From Scytalidium lignicola (taxonomy: Eukaryota; Ascomycota; Leotiomycetes): a stretch of 64,000 nt of DNA. Position 1 is the stretch's first letter. Each line of letters opens with the position of its first letter. The stretch lies in the NCBI GenBank assembly GCA_002812745.2, contig NCSJ02000040.1, forward strand, positions 1-64,000. Reading direction: 5' to 3'. The position numbers were made by a program, and so were the translations under genes. The notes below the pieces were generated by a model that saw nothing but the letters and a program-made list of their open reading frames with translations, had not been told where the DNA came from and searched no databases. Below are positions 12,432 to 23,816 of this stretch, one piece after another.

Positions 12432-13320
12432 ATGGCGAATTCTTCGGATAGTGTTGATTCAATGGATAATGTCATTACAGCAGCACGAGAGGCTGTTCAG
12501 TCGGCAGAGTTGTTGATTAAATCCGTTAAACGCGAAGTTCGAACCAGAATTTCACGTCAGCTGCAACGGGAACTCACAGAACTGGATGTCGATGAACGCA
12601 GAGACAGCAGATCTCTTAGAATTATTGCCTTGCTGCGGGTCATTACTATTGCCACTGTGCATACGATAGGAAGCTTCAACATTTCGAGCTCAACGGCAAG
12701 AGCTATTAGTATAAGACCTCGATGTTATGTTGATGACACGATTCACGACAGAGAAAATTAATACCTTAAGCATAAACATAAACTCGAATTATAAGAAAAC
12801 GATGACCAAACAATATCTTCGTACTTGCGAACAAGCGAGATCTTACCCCGGATCCTTACCAAATCGAGAATGATCTATACTGCAAGAAACGCCAAGAGAC
12901 ACTGCTGAAAACTGTGCATATAACAGTAGTGATTCACAATCATTAGGACTTGAAACTCCGGATAAACATGAAAGAGAGCTAGCAAAAATTATCCGTCGCC
13001 TTAATAAATGCTTAGACTCCTTGATAGTGGATAATGACCCCATAAACGGCAATGAGAGATTACAATTACAAGAGGGCGCCTATAGTTTGAAACAGCGCTT
13101 AGAAGTTTACCCAGAAATTATCAAAGCGTTTCATCAAAAAATACATAGAATTGAGGAAGTAATTGCTGAAGATAACAGCGATCAAATAGTGGTAACTACT
13201 TCAGCGGATCTATTTGAGGTCAAGAAAGCGGTATCTAGAAGCAATTCGACACAGTTGGTTGGCTCAGTGACAGAAAAGACTCTTCGAGATATAGTTGAAA
13301 AATGTTATACAAGTCGTTGA
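12432..13320 (+). pseudogene. STAND/azaphilone-L type protein, C-terminal fragment
   Basis: The supported part is about 12880-13320. It reads IIRRLNKCLDSLIVDN, LKQRLEVYPEIIKAFHQKI, RIEEVIAEDNSDQIVVTTSA, LFEVKKAVSRSNSTQLVGSV and ends CYTSR. This matches the helical C-terminal half of the fungal N-terminal STAND / azaphilone-cluster-L domain family. A paralogous N-terminal half lies at 36932-37927. The upstream open frame (12432-12761, starting MANSSDSVDSM) is in register only if an intron of roughly 120 bp lies between them; I could not fix its borders, so the two parts may be unrelated. The hydrophobic N-terminus of the family is missing. Confidence 0.55.
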
Positions 13321-14052
13321 AGCTTTAGATTATAACACTATTCATGCTTGAAATATTAGAGGCTAGAGCCTCACAGAATTTTTGAACGGTTCACAGCCTT
13401 CCTTAAAAGAAATTTACAAATAACGTTATCAAATTAATATCAAAGCCAACCTAGAGCTTCTTGCTTCAAGAGAACTACTCTTTCGTCTACGTAAACTACA
13501 CGGCACTTGTTGTTAGAAAGGGCTACTCTTTAGATTTAAGGGATTGGGCCAAATAATCTTAATAACTTGTGTTTGCTTAGAATTGAACAGTGTTTGCTGT
13601 CTTTGAATTCATGATTTCTCGAACATCGTCAAACAATATCCTCAATAAGGTCCTCGACTATCGCCTCAACGTCGACTCTCAAGATAATTTTCTCATATCC
13701 AGAGTCGCACTAGAGACCCTATCCACAATCTTCGTGTAGGGTCAGGGCTGCTGTACTTGTAGCATTCTACCGCTGCCATGAAGAATCTCCCTATCATGGA
13801 AAAGTCCCCTTTCACCCCAGCATTTTATAACTCTTCAAATGCAGCCATTGATAATAATTCAAGGTGTGTGACGTCCATGTTGCTCACCATTTAATTGGTA
13901 GGTACATCCGTTCACAATGGTACTGCGATCACAAGAAATTTAGCCCGTTCAAGAGATTGAATGATACTTGCATATTACAGGGGTCCCGCTATTGGGAGGG
14001 TCGAGCAATGGATGCCCACGCTATTCTCTCCGCAACCGATAGATCGGTCGGT
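13321..14052. other. Intergenic, no gene seen
   Basis: No open frame with recognisable content on either strand; the short + frame at 13864-14064 has no family features. Confidence 0.5.
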
Positions 14053-14566
14053 TTAGTCTTTTAGAATACCCGGGCTGATATGTGTTATTTGATAGATGAG
14101 GTCCGTGAACTCCCTCTTAGTTCCTTGGAAGGTCCAAGTTTCGTCGTAGAAATGTACGGCTTTAGGGGCAATGAGCTCTTGCAGTGTCCAACCCCGAGTA
14201 AACCATTTGCACGCACTCAGACTGTCAAAGTTGACTGGCGAATGCTCCAAAACTTCATGATCGGATGACCAATCCTTCATGACCTCCTCTCGGTGGAAGA
14301 TCTGATAGATACACGTAGCAGACTGACGAGTTTTTATACCACTGAAACATTGAGTTGATGGCTTCTGCAAGTTCTGCGCTACTGGTCTTATCTATGCAGC
14401 AAGTGCCGACCCAGGCATATCTGATGCCACTCGCTCGAGCAAGCTGACATGTCTGCGTAACCTTCGCGAAGCCTGCTTTACTGACTGTTTCTTCATTTTG
14501 GCAGGTGAACTCCTGGAGAGTAATCTCCTCCTCCTCGGTCCAGGTGTGGGACAAAATTGCGTACTG
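14053..14566 (-). pseudogene. HET-domain fragment, frameshifted
   Basis: HET domains drive cell death in fungal non-self recognition. Visible: QYAILSHTW at the upstream edge, YAWVGTCCIDKTSSAELAEA, FQWYKNSSVCYVYLSDLPP, then, after a one-base frame slip near 14270, EEVMKDWSSDHEVLEHS and KWFTRGWTLQELIAPKAVHF, ending at 14053. The usual WIDTCCID has become WVGTCCID. The first coding residues and everything after the HET core (STAND or ankyrin parts) are absent. With a truncation at both ends and a frameshift, this is a dead copy. Confidence 0.8.
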
Positions 14567-14675
14567 AGGGAAAGTTGAAGATCAGAGCAAATTATAGTAT
14601 TCTATTAAACACACTTTCAGTATTACCAATAAAATATTACTTATCTTCAAAGCACTTGCTTTAAATCAAGAAATA

Positions 14676-14876
14676 ATGTCCAAGACCGTTTACCTCGGTG
14701 CCGTCCAAGCAGAACTTGTCTGGCTGGATCTCCAAGGATCTGTCCAAAAGACCATCGACATTATCCGTAATGCCGGTGAGCAGGGTATTGATGTTCTTGG
14801 GTTTCCAGAAGTTTTCATTCTGGGCTACCCATGGTACGTCCTAATCCTTGGCCAGCTTCCAATGTTCTTTCCCTGA
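14676..14876 (+). pseudogene. Nitrilase N-terminal fragment
   Basis: Starts MSKTVYLGAVQAE, continues VWLDLQGSVQKTIDIIRNAG and FPEVFILGYPWY, then runs into a stop at 14876. This is the first strand and the Glu-bearing FPE block of carbon-nitrogen hydrolases of the aliphatic nitrilase type (catalytic triad Glu-Lys-Cys). Only the Glu region is present; the Lys and Cys blocks are missing. About 14905-15018 is open in another frame (DLDRAVHTKFQSQNCAIFYI) and might be a scrambled downstream piece, but I cannot assign it. Confidence 0.7.
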
Positions 14877-15037
14877 CACCGAAACACAACGTTCTGGAAC
14901 AGATCTGGACCGTGCGGTACACACCAAATTTCAATCTCAAAACTGTGCCATTTTTTACATAGAAGGCGGGAAGATCCAAAGAAGCGTGATATCAAAGAAG
15001 ACGTGGCGGCTGAAATGACCGGAGGCGTCGACCACTG

Positions 15038-15863
15038 CTAGAAACCCTTTTTCCTAGCTTTCTTCGTCGTTCCAAACCCCCAATCATCAGGCTCCACTTC
15101 GCGTTCATCGTTGGGGTGATTAAACACAACGTCTCTCAAAACTTCTGCGGCAAAATAGCCATGACTCTGTAGCAGCGCTACAAACTCTCCGCGGTCGAAT
15201 AAGGTTTTAGCATTTTCACTCGCCTTCCGAATTATGACTTCCCGCAGCATCTGATCACTCTCTGGGGTATTCTCAAAGACGAGGATAGCACTCTCTATAA
15301 AGGAATTACTATTCCAAGTTGCTGGCAGCACCTCCTTGTACTTAACCACAGCCCACTCTTTTAGTGCCTGAATATCGTATTTGTCCGCTATGATATAGAT
15401 TTTTGCGTTGACTAATAAGGATACGGAGTTGAGCCCAGTAGGTTGTTCTGCGACACTAGCCCCACCTACGGTGTCAAGGCGATTGTCGTCATAATCTAGA
15501 CGATACAGGAAATCGATCATTTTTGCCACAGTAGGAGGCTCTTCCTCGTCGAGAACAATCTCTTGCGAGACAGCTTCCTATTTACTAAGTTAGCTTCATA
15601 TTCATCTCATCTTGAAACTCTTATTTTGATCCCGTACCTTGAATACGCCATCGACAGCAGCAGAAAGCACCCGCGATCTTGGGCAGACAATTGCACGGTG
15701 TGCGCGAATGACTTCACCGTCACCGCAACGGATCGTAAAATCCGAGTACTTCCCTGATCGAAGGCTCCGATAGGTAAGTAATCAGTACACTACTAGAGTC
15801 TTTAACCTACCTTCCGATGGAGTGTGCCAGCTGCTCTAGCTGGTACTGGTCGAATGAAGGCAT
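15038..15863 (-). CDS. BTB/POZ domain protein, 3 exons, 239 aa
   Basis: BTB/POZ proteins mediate protein-protein contacts, often as adaptors. Exons 15863-15811, 15764-15638 and 15577-15038 join in frame (720 nt). The N-terminus reads MPSFDQYQLEQLAHSIGSL, then the BTB core: SGKYSDFTIRCGDGEVIRAH, RAIVCPRSRVLSAAV, EAVSQEIVLDEEEP, MIDFLYRLDYDD, then ADKYDIQALKEWAVVKYKEV. It ends in a basic tail (TTKKARKKGF). This is the short fungal BTB type with no Kelch or BACK partner. It is intact although it lies between two dead HET genes. Confidence 0.88.
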
Positions 15864-16305
15864 TATGTAGCACGAACAGTCGCTTTGCGAAATCGGTTGC
15901 GTCGCCTAGAAAAGTCCGAGCACTGCTCTTGTTTGTTTTATAAGCGTGAAACATACCTCCGTAGTTCCCCGTCTAACATACCAACGGCCATGAATATATC
16001 CCGCCGAACTTTTAACGCAAGATCAAGCAAAGTCACCCTAACAAACTCGAGAGATAATTATCTGCTGAAAAATTGTCTGGTTTATGTACGGTCCTGTAAT
16101 ACAATGCAGAGAGATTTGGGGCCAGGGCTCATTGTGCAAATAGGTCTGAAAGTGATGCCAGATACTTTATCCAATCAACTGGGCCACTTTCGATTTGGAG
16201 GGCGCAAAATCGTGCTGGTGGATGCGGACAACCTAGCAAGCGGATAGGGGGTAGAGACAGTAATAGACTTGGCAAAACTTATTGTGGCATGCGCTTACTG
16301 CCCAA
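15864..16305. other. Intergenic, no supportable gene
   Basis: A 120-codon open frame exists on the + strand (15885-16247) but shows no family motif, intron signals or composition support. It is not called. Confidence 0.4.
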
Positions 16306-17115
16306 CTACTTGACTTGTGTCTTCCAATCAATGTAGCCGGTTTTACGGGGATCAGTGAGACGTAACTCTTTGATGCACGTTTCCCGCTTATCAATGATCT
16401 CCCGGAGCCGATCAAAGGCAGTCGATGCTTCGTTGTCTTCGAAAAGGGGTATTTTTACGTCAAGAATCCCTAGCAATGAATATACCTTATCTACCTCGAC
16501 GGTTGTCTGACGGCGTTCCATCCATGAAAATCGCTTATCGACGCTAAACCGAGATAAACGAGTTCCTTCAAGCGTGGGGATAGGAATATTTGTTATTTCT
16601 TGAATTTGTTGCTTTAATGAGTTCTATCGCCTAGTTGTTTGTGTTCACGGGAGAAAAATTCCACGGAATGAGGAGCAATAAGCTCTTGGAGTGTCCATCC
16701 CCTGGTGAACCATCTGCTTTTCCAACTCCGAATCCCACGACTGTGGATTGAATTCGGAATTGGTGCCTAATGGAGGGTTAGAAACATCCGACAAGTAAAC
16801 ATAGCATCGAGCTGCGTTGCGGTACCAACGGAACATGGAGTTGAGAGCATACTGGAGTTTGGCGTAGTTTGCTTTGTTGATGCAACAAGTGTCAACCTAG
16901 AAGTACTTGAGTTTATCCTGTCTTGCTTGTTCCCCACAGAACTGGATCTTCTTGTAGCCAGACTTGCTCTTACCAGTGCTATCCATCAAATCTTCGAAGG
17001 TGACTTCTTGATCCTCGGCCCAAGTATGCGAAAGTATTGCATAATCAGGGATCTCATTGTCACGAAATTCTGTCAAGCCAAGTTCGCCGGTCTCACCTTG
17101 CAGGAGAAGGCGCAT
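16306..17115 (-). pseudogene. HET-domain gene, N-terminal part, nonsense and frameshifts
   Basis: Starts MRLLLQGETGELGLTEF at 17115, then YAILSHTWAEDQEVTFEDL, VDTCCINKANYAKLQYALNS, FRWYRNAARCYVYLSDV, RWFTRGWTLQELIAP, RFSWMERRQTTVEVDKVYSL and LREIIDKRETCIKELRLTDP, the junction that normally leads into a NACHT domain. An in-frame TAG at 16897-16899 stands exactly where WVDTCCI needs Trp (TGG to TAG, RIP-type). Frame slips occur near 16725 and 16615. The frame stops at 16306 with no NACHT or repeat domain after it. Inferred original form: HET-NACHT with C-terminal repeats. Confidence 0.85.
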
Positions 17116-17663
17116 TGTTGCGTACCGAGATCCACGGTAGCGAGGCAGGGAGGATTAGGTTCAGTCAGGTTTGAAGGCACCAAGTGGAAGGGTCAGCACC
17201 GCGGCAGCTCGTCCGTTGGGAGAAGATGTTCACCAGCTACTAAAGTTAGTCAGCGCATAGGCAAAGCAAGGACAAAGACACGACCGTACGACGATATTGA
17301 AAGCCGCGTCTAAAGCTGGTTGAAGCGGTGTGTATGGCTGATGGGCCACCCGGCCCAGCGCGCGGCCCCGCGTCTCGCGCGGATCTTATCCACTGATGCG
17401 AAATGCACGTAATGTCAGCTCCGGCTGACATCTCGGCACCTCATTGGCAGACTGTCTAAACTCTCGAGAGACGAACTTTTTTTATCTTTGAAATCGGCAA
17501 GGAACCCCTTGTAAAGGAAATAGCGTGTATTTTAGGGTAGATGACCTTGAAATCGTGTTCCAATACCCCAGTTTTTGAATTAGAGCATCATCAGGCCCTT
17601 GAGTATTCGCTTTCTCAGACTTTTGTGGATATTCACCTTCGCCAGGTTTCTTATTGGCAATTG
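17116..17663. other. Intergenic with a short GC-rich stretch
   Basis: About 17335-17400 is unusually rich in G and C for this window (GGCCCAGCGCGCGGCCCCGC). No gene is seen. Confidence 0.45.
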
Positions 17664-18230
17664 CTAGCTATCGGTGAATGCTCCAGTGCAATTAGACCTC
17701 GGGTAATCACGAACTAAACCTCTTTTGTTCCGATTTTTAGACACACAACAGCGTTCGTAGTAGGTATGGCTAGAATTACTGGTACGTACTATCCCGTGTA
17801 TATGCAGGCAGCCGTCTGTCGTGTGACACCGCTTACCCACTGCAAACAGTTCTTGATATTTAAGCAGGTATGATAGAGTATCGAAGCTTAGATTACTCAG
17901 GAGTAAAGGTAAAGGTAGTAATCGGTTTAGATATTCCAAATATTGACAAATTAAGGCCAGTGCCGGTAAAAGAATTCGTACGATGGGAATGAAGCATTGC
18001 GTCTACTTCCAAATATTCTAGCCAGTTCCAAAGCCAGCATCTTTTCGCCTGGGCAACGCTCATTGTCGACACAACACATCCCATAACTGAGCATCATGCC
18101 CTCATTGACATAAGTTTCTAAGATATCGTAGACAACACGGTTTTCCAAATTGTATTCAAGCACAGGAGTGCCTTGAGTCAATTTGGAACTACATCCCAGT
18201 ATGTAGCAGGCATCACTCCCTCCGCTAGGT
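17664..18230 (-). CDS. Hypothetical protein, possibly two fragments
   Basis: Two overlapping open frames. The upper one (about 18230-17951) reads YNLENRVVYDILETYVNEGM, CCVDNERCPGEKMLALELAR and FPSYEFFYRHWP. The lower (17939-17664) has a leucine-rich start and several cysteines. I recognise no family. The upper frame has the feel of real coding sequence (continuous, balanced composition, paired Cys), but it has no ATG and its open frame extends upstream past 18181, so it is probably a remnant. Low confidence in function and limits. Confidence 0.25.
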
Positions 18231-18564
18231 ACGTCTCTTACGTGCTTTCAACACCTAACTAGAAAACTGTTTTCTGTCCCCCAGAGGATTTGCTGATTTA
18301 TCATTATTGAAGTCTTACAACCCTTATTATAAATGCTTCAGTTAATACTCTCTTTCTAGCAAATAGCTAGTGCGTTTAATACTATAATCGATTCGGAATT
18401 AATCCTAGATACATAAGTATCCTAATTCCACAGCCTAGAAATTCTGTTCGAAGTTCGAGCCATCTATCATTTCAAGAAACTTTCACAATGGTATGTTACT
18501 GATCATAGGAACTGAGATGCATAAAATTCGCCCAAATTATTTATCAATTTCTTATCACAAGATG

Positions 18565-21500
18565 CTATCGAGTTAACTTCGGCCTCTTCGATGTGACAGG
18601 TAAATGTGAAATCTTTTGTTTCTTGATGGTGAACTTTCCTGGCTCACTCCGATTTCCCGGTTCCGTAGGTATGCCCACCCTTCTATGAGTGACGTTGGTG
18701 CCTACTGGCTGGAGAACTCGTGCAAGATCTAGTTTTGTGGTCTGTGTTTGCCCTTCAGTGAATCGAACTTCCTTCCTTGCATGAGTTGACATCTTAGATC
18801 CTCTCCCAGGCGAGGCGTGAATGACAGGTCTAAAACGTTCAGTAATAGGTGTAATTGAAGAGTCGAGACTTATTTCATCGTCTAGGTCTGAGGATGAATC
18901 GAAGTCGTGATATATTGGCCTGTTCGCCTTGGAACGTGCTCTAACTCCTCTTAAGTCTCTCATGCTCGTCCGTAAAGATCTAGCATCTTTGATAGCTACA
19001 GAAACCGGAGACCTGCCGAATACAGCTTCTTCCTCGTCCAAGTTTATCCTTTTCTCAAAAACTTCGGAGCCTCTGGTGGACGAATCTTGGCTGACTGATG
19101 ATGAGCTGCTGCGAGGTAGCACAGCGGGAAACCAACTGCTCTCTGAAATGTAGTCAACATTATTTGAAGGTTGCTGGTCCATTATAAATTGAGTTTCTAA
19201 TTGATCCAGTGTCGTGTTGCCACAGAGTGTTGGAGAAGATGCCTCTGACGCCCGTCCCTCCTGCTCCATTATTGGTTGAATCTCAATTTGCATAGATGCC
19301 TCACCAATATCGCACGGCCCTTTTAGGTTTACCACCCTACAATAGTCTTCGGACGGCTCCACGGAGGAAGATTCTCTGTCGGAATCCATTGTTTGTCGAG
19401 TGAGGTTGTTATGTGCTTTGATGGTTGTAAGGTCAATCTTGGCTTCCTTCGACGCAACTTTGAATTTAACGGTATCTTCGCTACCTGGTTTCTTCAAGAC
19501 TACATAGAAGATAGTGGTAGCACCTTCATCCTCTATAGTATAGTAGTATAGCAGGCTTCTAGTCACCTTCTGCTTCTTATTCTCTGTCGGATTTTCAGGA
19601 AGGGCTTCCCAATCGATTTTATCTTGAAGGTTTGTTATCAAGGAGATTTCCTGGAGATTTTCTGAATGGTATCTAAGCTTATGATCAACCTCAAGATTCT
19701 TTTCGTTTCACCTACCAGTTTCCTTCGAAGACTCGTACAGCGTCCATTTGCTGGGCCCCGGGTGGCCATCGTATATTACAAGAGGTTCTTCGAAATAAAG
19801 GTCGCCCTCTTCGCTTATGATTCTTTCTCTCCATTGTTCTTTACCTTGAAGAAGAGGAGATTCGCCCTAAAGGAATGTTAAAAACTGTGAGCTCCAAATG
19901 GATTTATTTTGTGCCTCTTTTAGGAATGGGAGGGTCTACTTTTTTTNGCAAACCATTCATTCACGCCGGGTAGATAACGCCAGCCCCCTTCTTTTATTAT
20001 CTTTAGTTTCGGGTGTGCCTTTCGTAAGCGCTTATACTCCTCTTCGTCGTCTTTATCTAATGAATCTAGACAAAGCCTCCACGGGATCGAATAGCTCTTT
20101 GAATACAAAGAATATCTCCTAAATCCACTGTCACAAAATAGATGTAAAGCACCTAAAGCAACACTATTTTTGCTGTGAATGACTCTTAGTACTTATTCCG
20201 ACAATCACAAAGGAATAACGTACAATTCCGGAACTTGCTGCACAACAATACCCATTTCAGAGTACTGGTAACGTGATTGAATACTTTGGAAAAAGTAAGG
20301 ATCGGTACTTCCCCCGCCTCCGACTATGATTATCTATATAACCTCTTAGAAAGATATAATCAATAGGTCTAGGAGGGATATTACGTCCGGCAGACACTTT
20401 TTNACATAGTGCGTCGACATAGTCTGTAACCGCGGTTATAGAGGGGTTCAAGATATTTTTTAGATCATGTCTAGAAAATATTAGCTTCAAGAATCAAGTC
20501 AAACGAAATACGGATTTATACATGCTGAGAGAGATGCGGCCATTAGGATAACTTCGGAGATCAAGAGCTATTCCCCTCCGCTGATTATTCGAGATGTACC
20601 GGTGAAGGGATGATCGACGGCTTCGAAATTGAGGTTCCAGTTCCGTGAGCATGTTTTCAATTTCACTCTGACAATGACCCTCATTGAGAAATCGAGCAGA
20701 CATGAATTTTGCAAATTCATCCACACATGTTTCTGTACCGTTCGCCAGACCTTTTTAAACTAATTAGCATGTTAATACCCCGTTAGTGTCAAACTCTCAC
20801 TTTTAGCTGGTTCTAATGGATTTACCGCTATAGAAGTTGGATCTTGCGCATTGAAATTGGCTACCTCCAATACGTCGATGTCCTTTAATGATCAGTATCT
20901 ATTAAGGCGATAGTCCAAAGGCCGAGACCTACAACAGTTCCTCCACCCCAGTCAATGACGAGGATCTTATATCCAACCTGAGATGTAGGTTAATATTAAA
21001 CCAACGTGACTTTACATAGCCCGGTCACTTCTGAGAAATAAAGGAACAATACTAACTTTAGGTGTGGTAAGCAGTGGTATTCTATTATTCGCAGCTGACT
21101 TGCATTGCTGGCGTAACCACCAAATGGCAAGCCCATCTGTTTCCGAGACGAAATGTACTCTACCTCCGAGCCCCAATTGTTCGAAAGCCTCCTGGAAAAC
21201 AGAATATTCCGATACATCCCATCCTGATGGTTTTGTCAAAATAATACGTATCCTCTCTTTTTCTAGGCCTGGGAACATTTTGTAAAAGCATCCTTGAGAA
21301 GGTCCTTTTTCTGGGTTAAATAGGCACAGTGCCGTCCATCGAAGATAATCTTTTGCGAATCTGATAATATCCAGTTGGCCAAAAATACTCTCGGCCTGTT
21401 TTTCTAACTTTAAGTGATACCAAGTTTTATCTTTAGTCTTGTGAACTGCTGGCTTCCAACAATCCACGTACCGCTGTGGGTCGTACCCGGGTTCTGTCCT

Positions 21501-21782
21501 CTGATCCCATGCTTCTCGGCCACAGACGGGAATGCGAGAGCCTAGAGGATAATAAAGGGCGCAAGGAATAATATCTGCCTCTTTCTCCTGATGTTGGTTA
21601 AAAGATGCCCAGCCATTAAAGCCATATTCCTCTGCTAAACCAGGCGGGGAATATCGAGTATGGTGGCGAACAGTACCAAGATCCATGGCCACAACCAGAC
21701 TGTCAATATACTCTTGTAGTACATCAGAACTCTGTGGGGATTGGCGCACCCGAAGGCGCTTTCTCATTTTCGGTAAGCTCAT
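18565..21782 (-). CDS. Hsp70-like ATPase protein with long C-terminal tail, 9 exons, 918 aa
   Basis: A second member of the divergent fungal Hsp70/actin-like ATPase family. Exons: 21782-21057, 20977-20933, 20882-20801, 20750-20522, 20470-20385, 20333-20224, 20172-19940, 19866-19716 and 19661-18565. The frame closes (2757 nt) only if the N at 20403 and the N at 19947 are deleted. Landmarks: a weak phosphate-1 region VAMDLGTVRHHTRYS near residue 33, phosphate-2 LVIDWGGGTVDI near 251, and adenosine motif IIIVGGGGSTDPYFF near 391. A family C-terminal segment follows to about residue 640, then roughly 277 Ser/Asp/Arg-rich, probably disordered residues ending in a basic patch (KKQKISHLPVTSKRPKLTR). 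The phosphate-1 loop lacks the usual G-T-T/S pattern, so ATP hydrolysis may be impaired. The tail is unlike the 598-residue copy at 1801-4102. Confidence 0.8.
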
Positions 21783-22965
21783 GGTAATTTTTGAGTCAAG
21801 CTGATATTCCTTGATTGTTTTATGCAGAAGGGCCGCTGGTTCCTGAGTCGAATATTTCTAATATCCCATATTGACGACCAGGCATTGGATATACCCTGGA
21901 AAATGAAAATTAATGGATGACCCGCCAAACTAATACAAGATTTGATGGCAAAATATCCGTATAAAAGTGTAGTTTGAATGGAGGAATGAAAAAGACAATG
22001 GTAGAACAATTGCAGTATTGAGGTATTTATGCTATAGAGCAACAAAGGAAATTGCAGAGGACTAGCTCAAATTCGAACTTAGACTCGATGGCTGCATCAG
22101 CGAAGACAGCGGTAGCAATGAGGACCTGGAAGATCTGCTACAGGGAATCTCCAATTTTTACTCGAAAATTGAAGCCCGAGATACTTTACATTAATGTCTC
22201 AGTTGTTTCAGCAAAGCATGCCGTAATGAAAACTCATTCAGCTGATCAAAATGACATCAATCTGCTGCTACTTAATTAAACATGTTCTGTCGATCTACCT
22301 GGACGTAGATGAACTTGGGGTTGCTGGATTGCGGAAGCGAATTTGACCTGTCAATAGTGGAAATTACCTTCAATATGTTGGTCCCTATGAATGTGCCACG
22401 TTTACCACCAATCTCAAGATAGAGGCACAAATTTGCGGCAAGAAAAGCCGATGCATGCTTCTCTTTTCTTTTTCTAATAGGTGTTTCAATTTCCAGGGAC
22501 AATGCAGAGGCTATTAGGCTGCAGGAAACTGAGACTTTAACCTAAGCAAAACAAAGCATATCTTTTGTTTTTCCGCACCAAAACTATCCTTTGCAAATTC
22601 CTCCTATTACTGCGCTGTTAAATGAAAAGAATTTCCAATGTTGTATCTCTGGATAACAATAACGTTGATTATTACGAATTGCTGGCGTTCGTTGCTAGCA
22701 GCATCGCTTCAACTATGACCAACACATTAGTAGTGTGGCTTTAGAATCTGAAATTGTGGCTTTTGGAGTTCTGATTTGGCTACAAAATTGGCTCTGACAA
22801 TTAACCACACATGGTACTGTAACGGTACCTGGTGTACAATGAGGCAGGGGTGCACTGCCACAAGCGTCTGGAAATGGAGCCCATTAAAAATAATTAAAAT
22901 TCCAGCGACACTTAATTCGCCTTTTACTGTACTTCATTTAATCAATGTTTGGAGCATTAGTTCTT
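21783..22965. other. Intergenic, no gene seen
   Basis: Long spacer of near-normal composition. Short open frames at 21779-22045, 22052-22279 and 22272-22502 carry no recognisable content. Confidence 0.5.
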
Positions 22966-23298
22966 GGGTACACTTAAATGCACACACGGTTTACCTAAAT
23001 GCACACAAAATTCGCCAATTTTGATTGGCTGATTTCGGCCGCCAAAACAATAAAACACAGTTTAACTTGAAGCATACTGATATTAGAAATATTCTATAGT
23101 GACCTGTAGTTGTTGCATATTATGAATATTTTATAGACCCCAATTTCAATAAGTTTTAGGCTGTTTATAGCTAAAATCCAGTAAACTTGTACAAATCCTT
23201 CAATGGCAGGGGCTATTTCGCTTACTAGCCAATAGCATAGGCGGAACTGGCAATTTTGTGTGCATTTAGGTAAACCGTGTGTGCATTTAAGTGTACCC
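22966..23298. mobile_element. MITE, 333 bp, with 47-bp perfect terminal inverted repeats
   Basis: The left end 22966-23012 and right end 23252-23298 are exact reverse complements, beginning GGGTACACTTAAATGCACAC. Each terminal repeat contains two direct copies of a shorter theme: TTAAATGCACACA, then CTAAATGCACACA. The interior of about 240 bp has no coding frame. No clear target duplication is seen beyond a T-rich flank. The perfect identity of the ends contrasts with the RIP-mutated elements elsewhere, so it is young or too short to be mutated. Confidence 0.88.
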
Positions 23299-23816
23299 TT
23301 TCAATATTGGGACAATGCATGGGCCTCTTTTGTCTGGTTCTCTATCGGAAGCATTCGGCTTTTTTTACACAATGTCCACACTAGGTCAGTTCTCTGAAAC
23401 GAAACGTGTAAGATGATACTGATTTTTCCCAGCAATCATATCTCTCGCAGTGGCGCTTTCTATCTTTTGCCTTTCTTGCCCACGAGTGCCCCAAACGCTC
23501 TTAATACCTGGATGCACTTAAAATGAAATATTGTTGATAGCAAAATATAGCTTCATTGTATGGAATAAGAATCTAATGTCGTATGTAATGTGGTCAATGA
23601 GTCAAGCATTTATTACACAGGAGAAGGCCGGTCATTTAGAGAAAGCAAGGGAAGTCATGTTCATTTTAAGGCAGGAGAAGACCCAGACGACTAGATACAG
23701 GGGAAGTGCTTTACAAAGCTCAGCGTCTACCATCTCCATCAGATTATTTATAGACTTTATCTTGATTCACCTTTGCAAACACTAGTTTACAATCCGAGGG
23801 ACCTAACAAGGTACGC
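23299..23816. other. Intergenic, no gene seen
   Basis: Spacer downstream of the P450 gene. The 84-codon open frame at 23531-23785 shows no family features. Confidence 0.5.

Noticed and set aside
14905..15018. Second half of the nitrilase
   Set aside because: The open frame has no Lys or Cys catalytic block and cannot be tied to the family.
15885..16247. 120-codon + strand open frame
   Set aside because: No motif, no start context and no relation to neighbours; chance frame.
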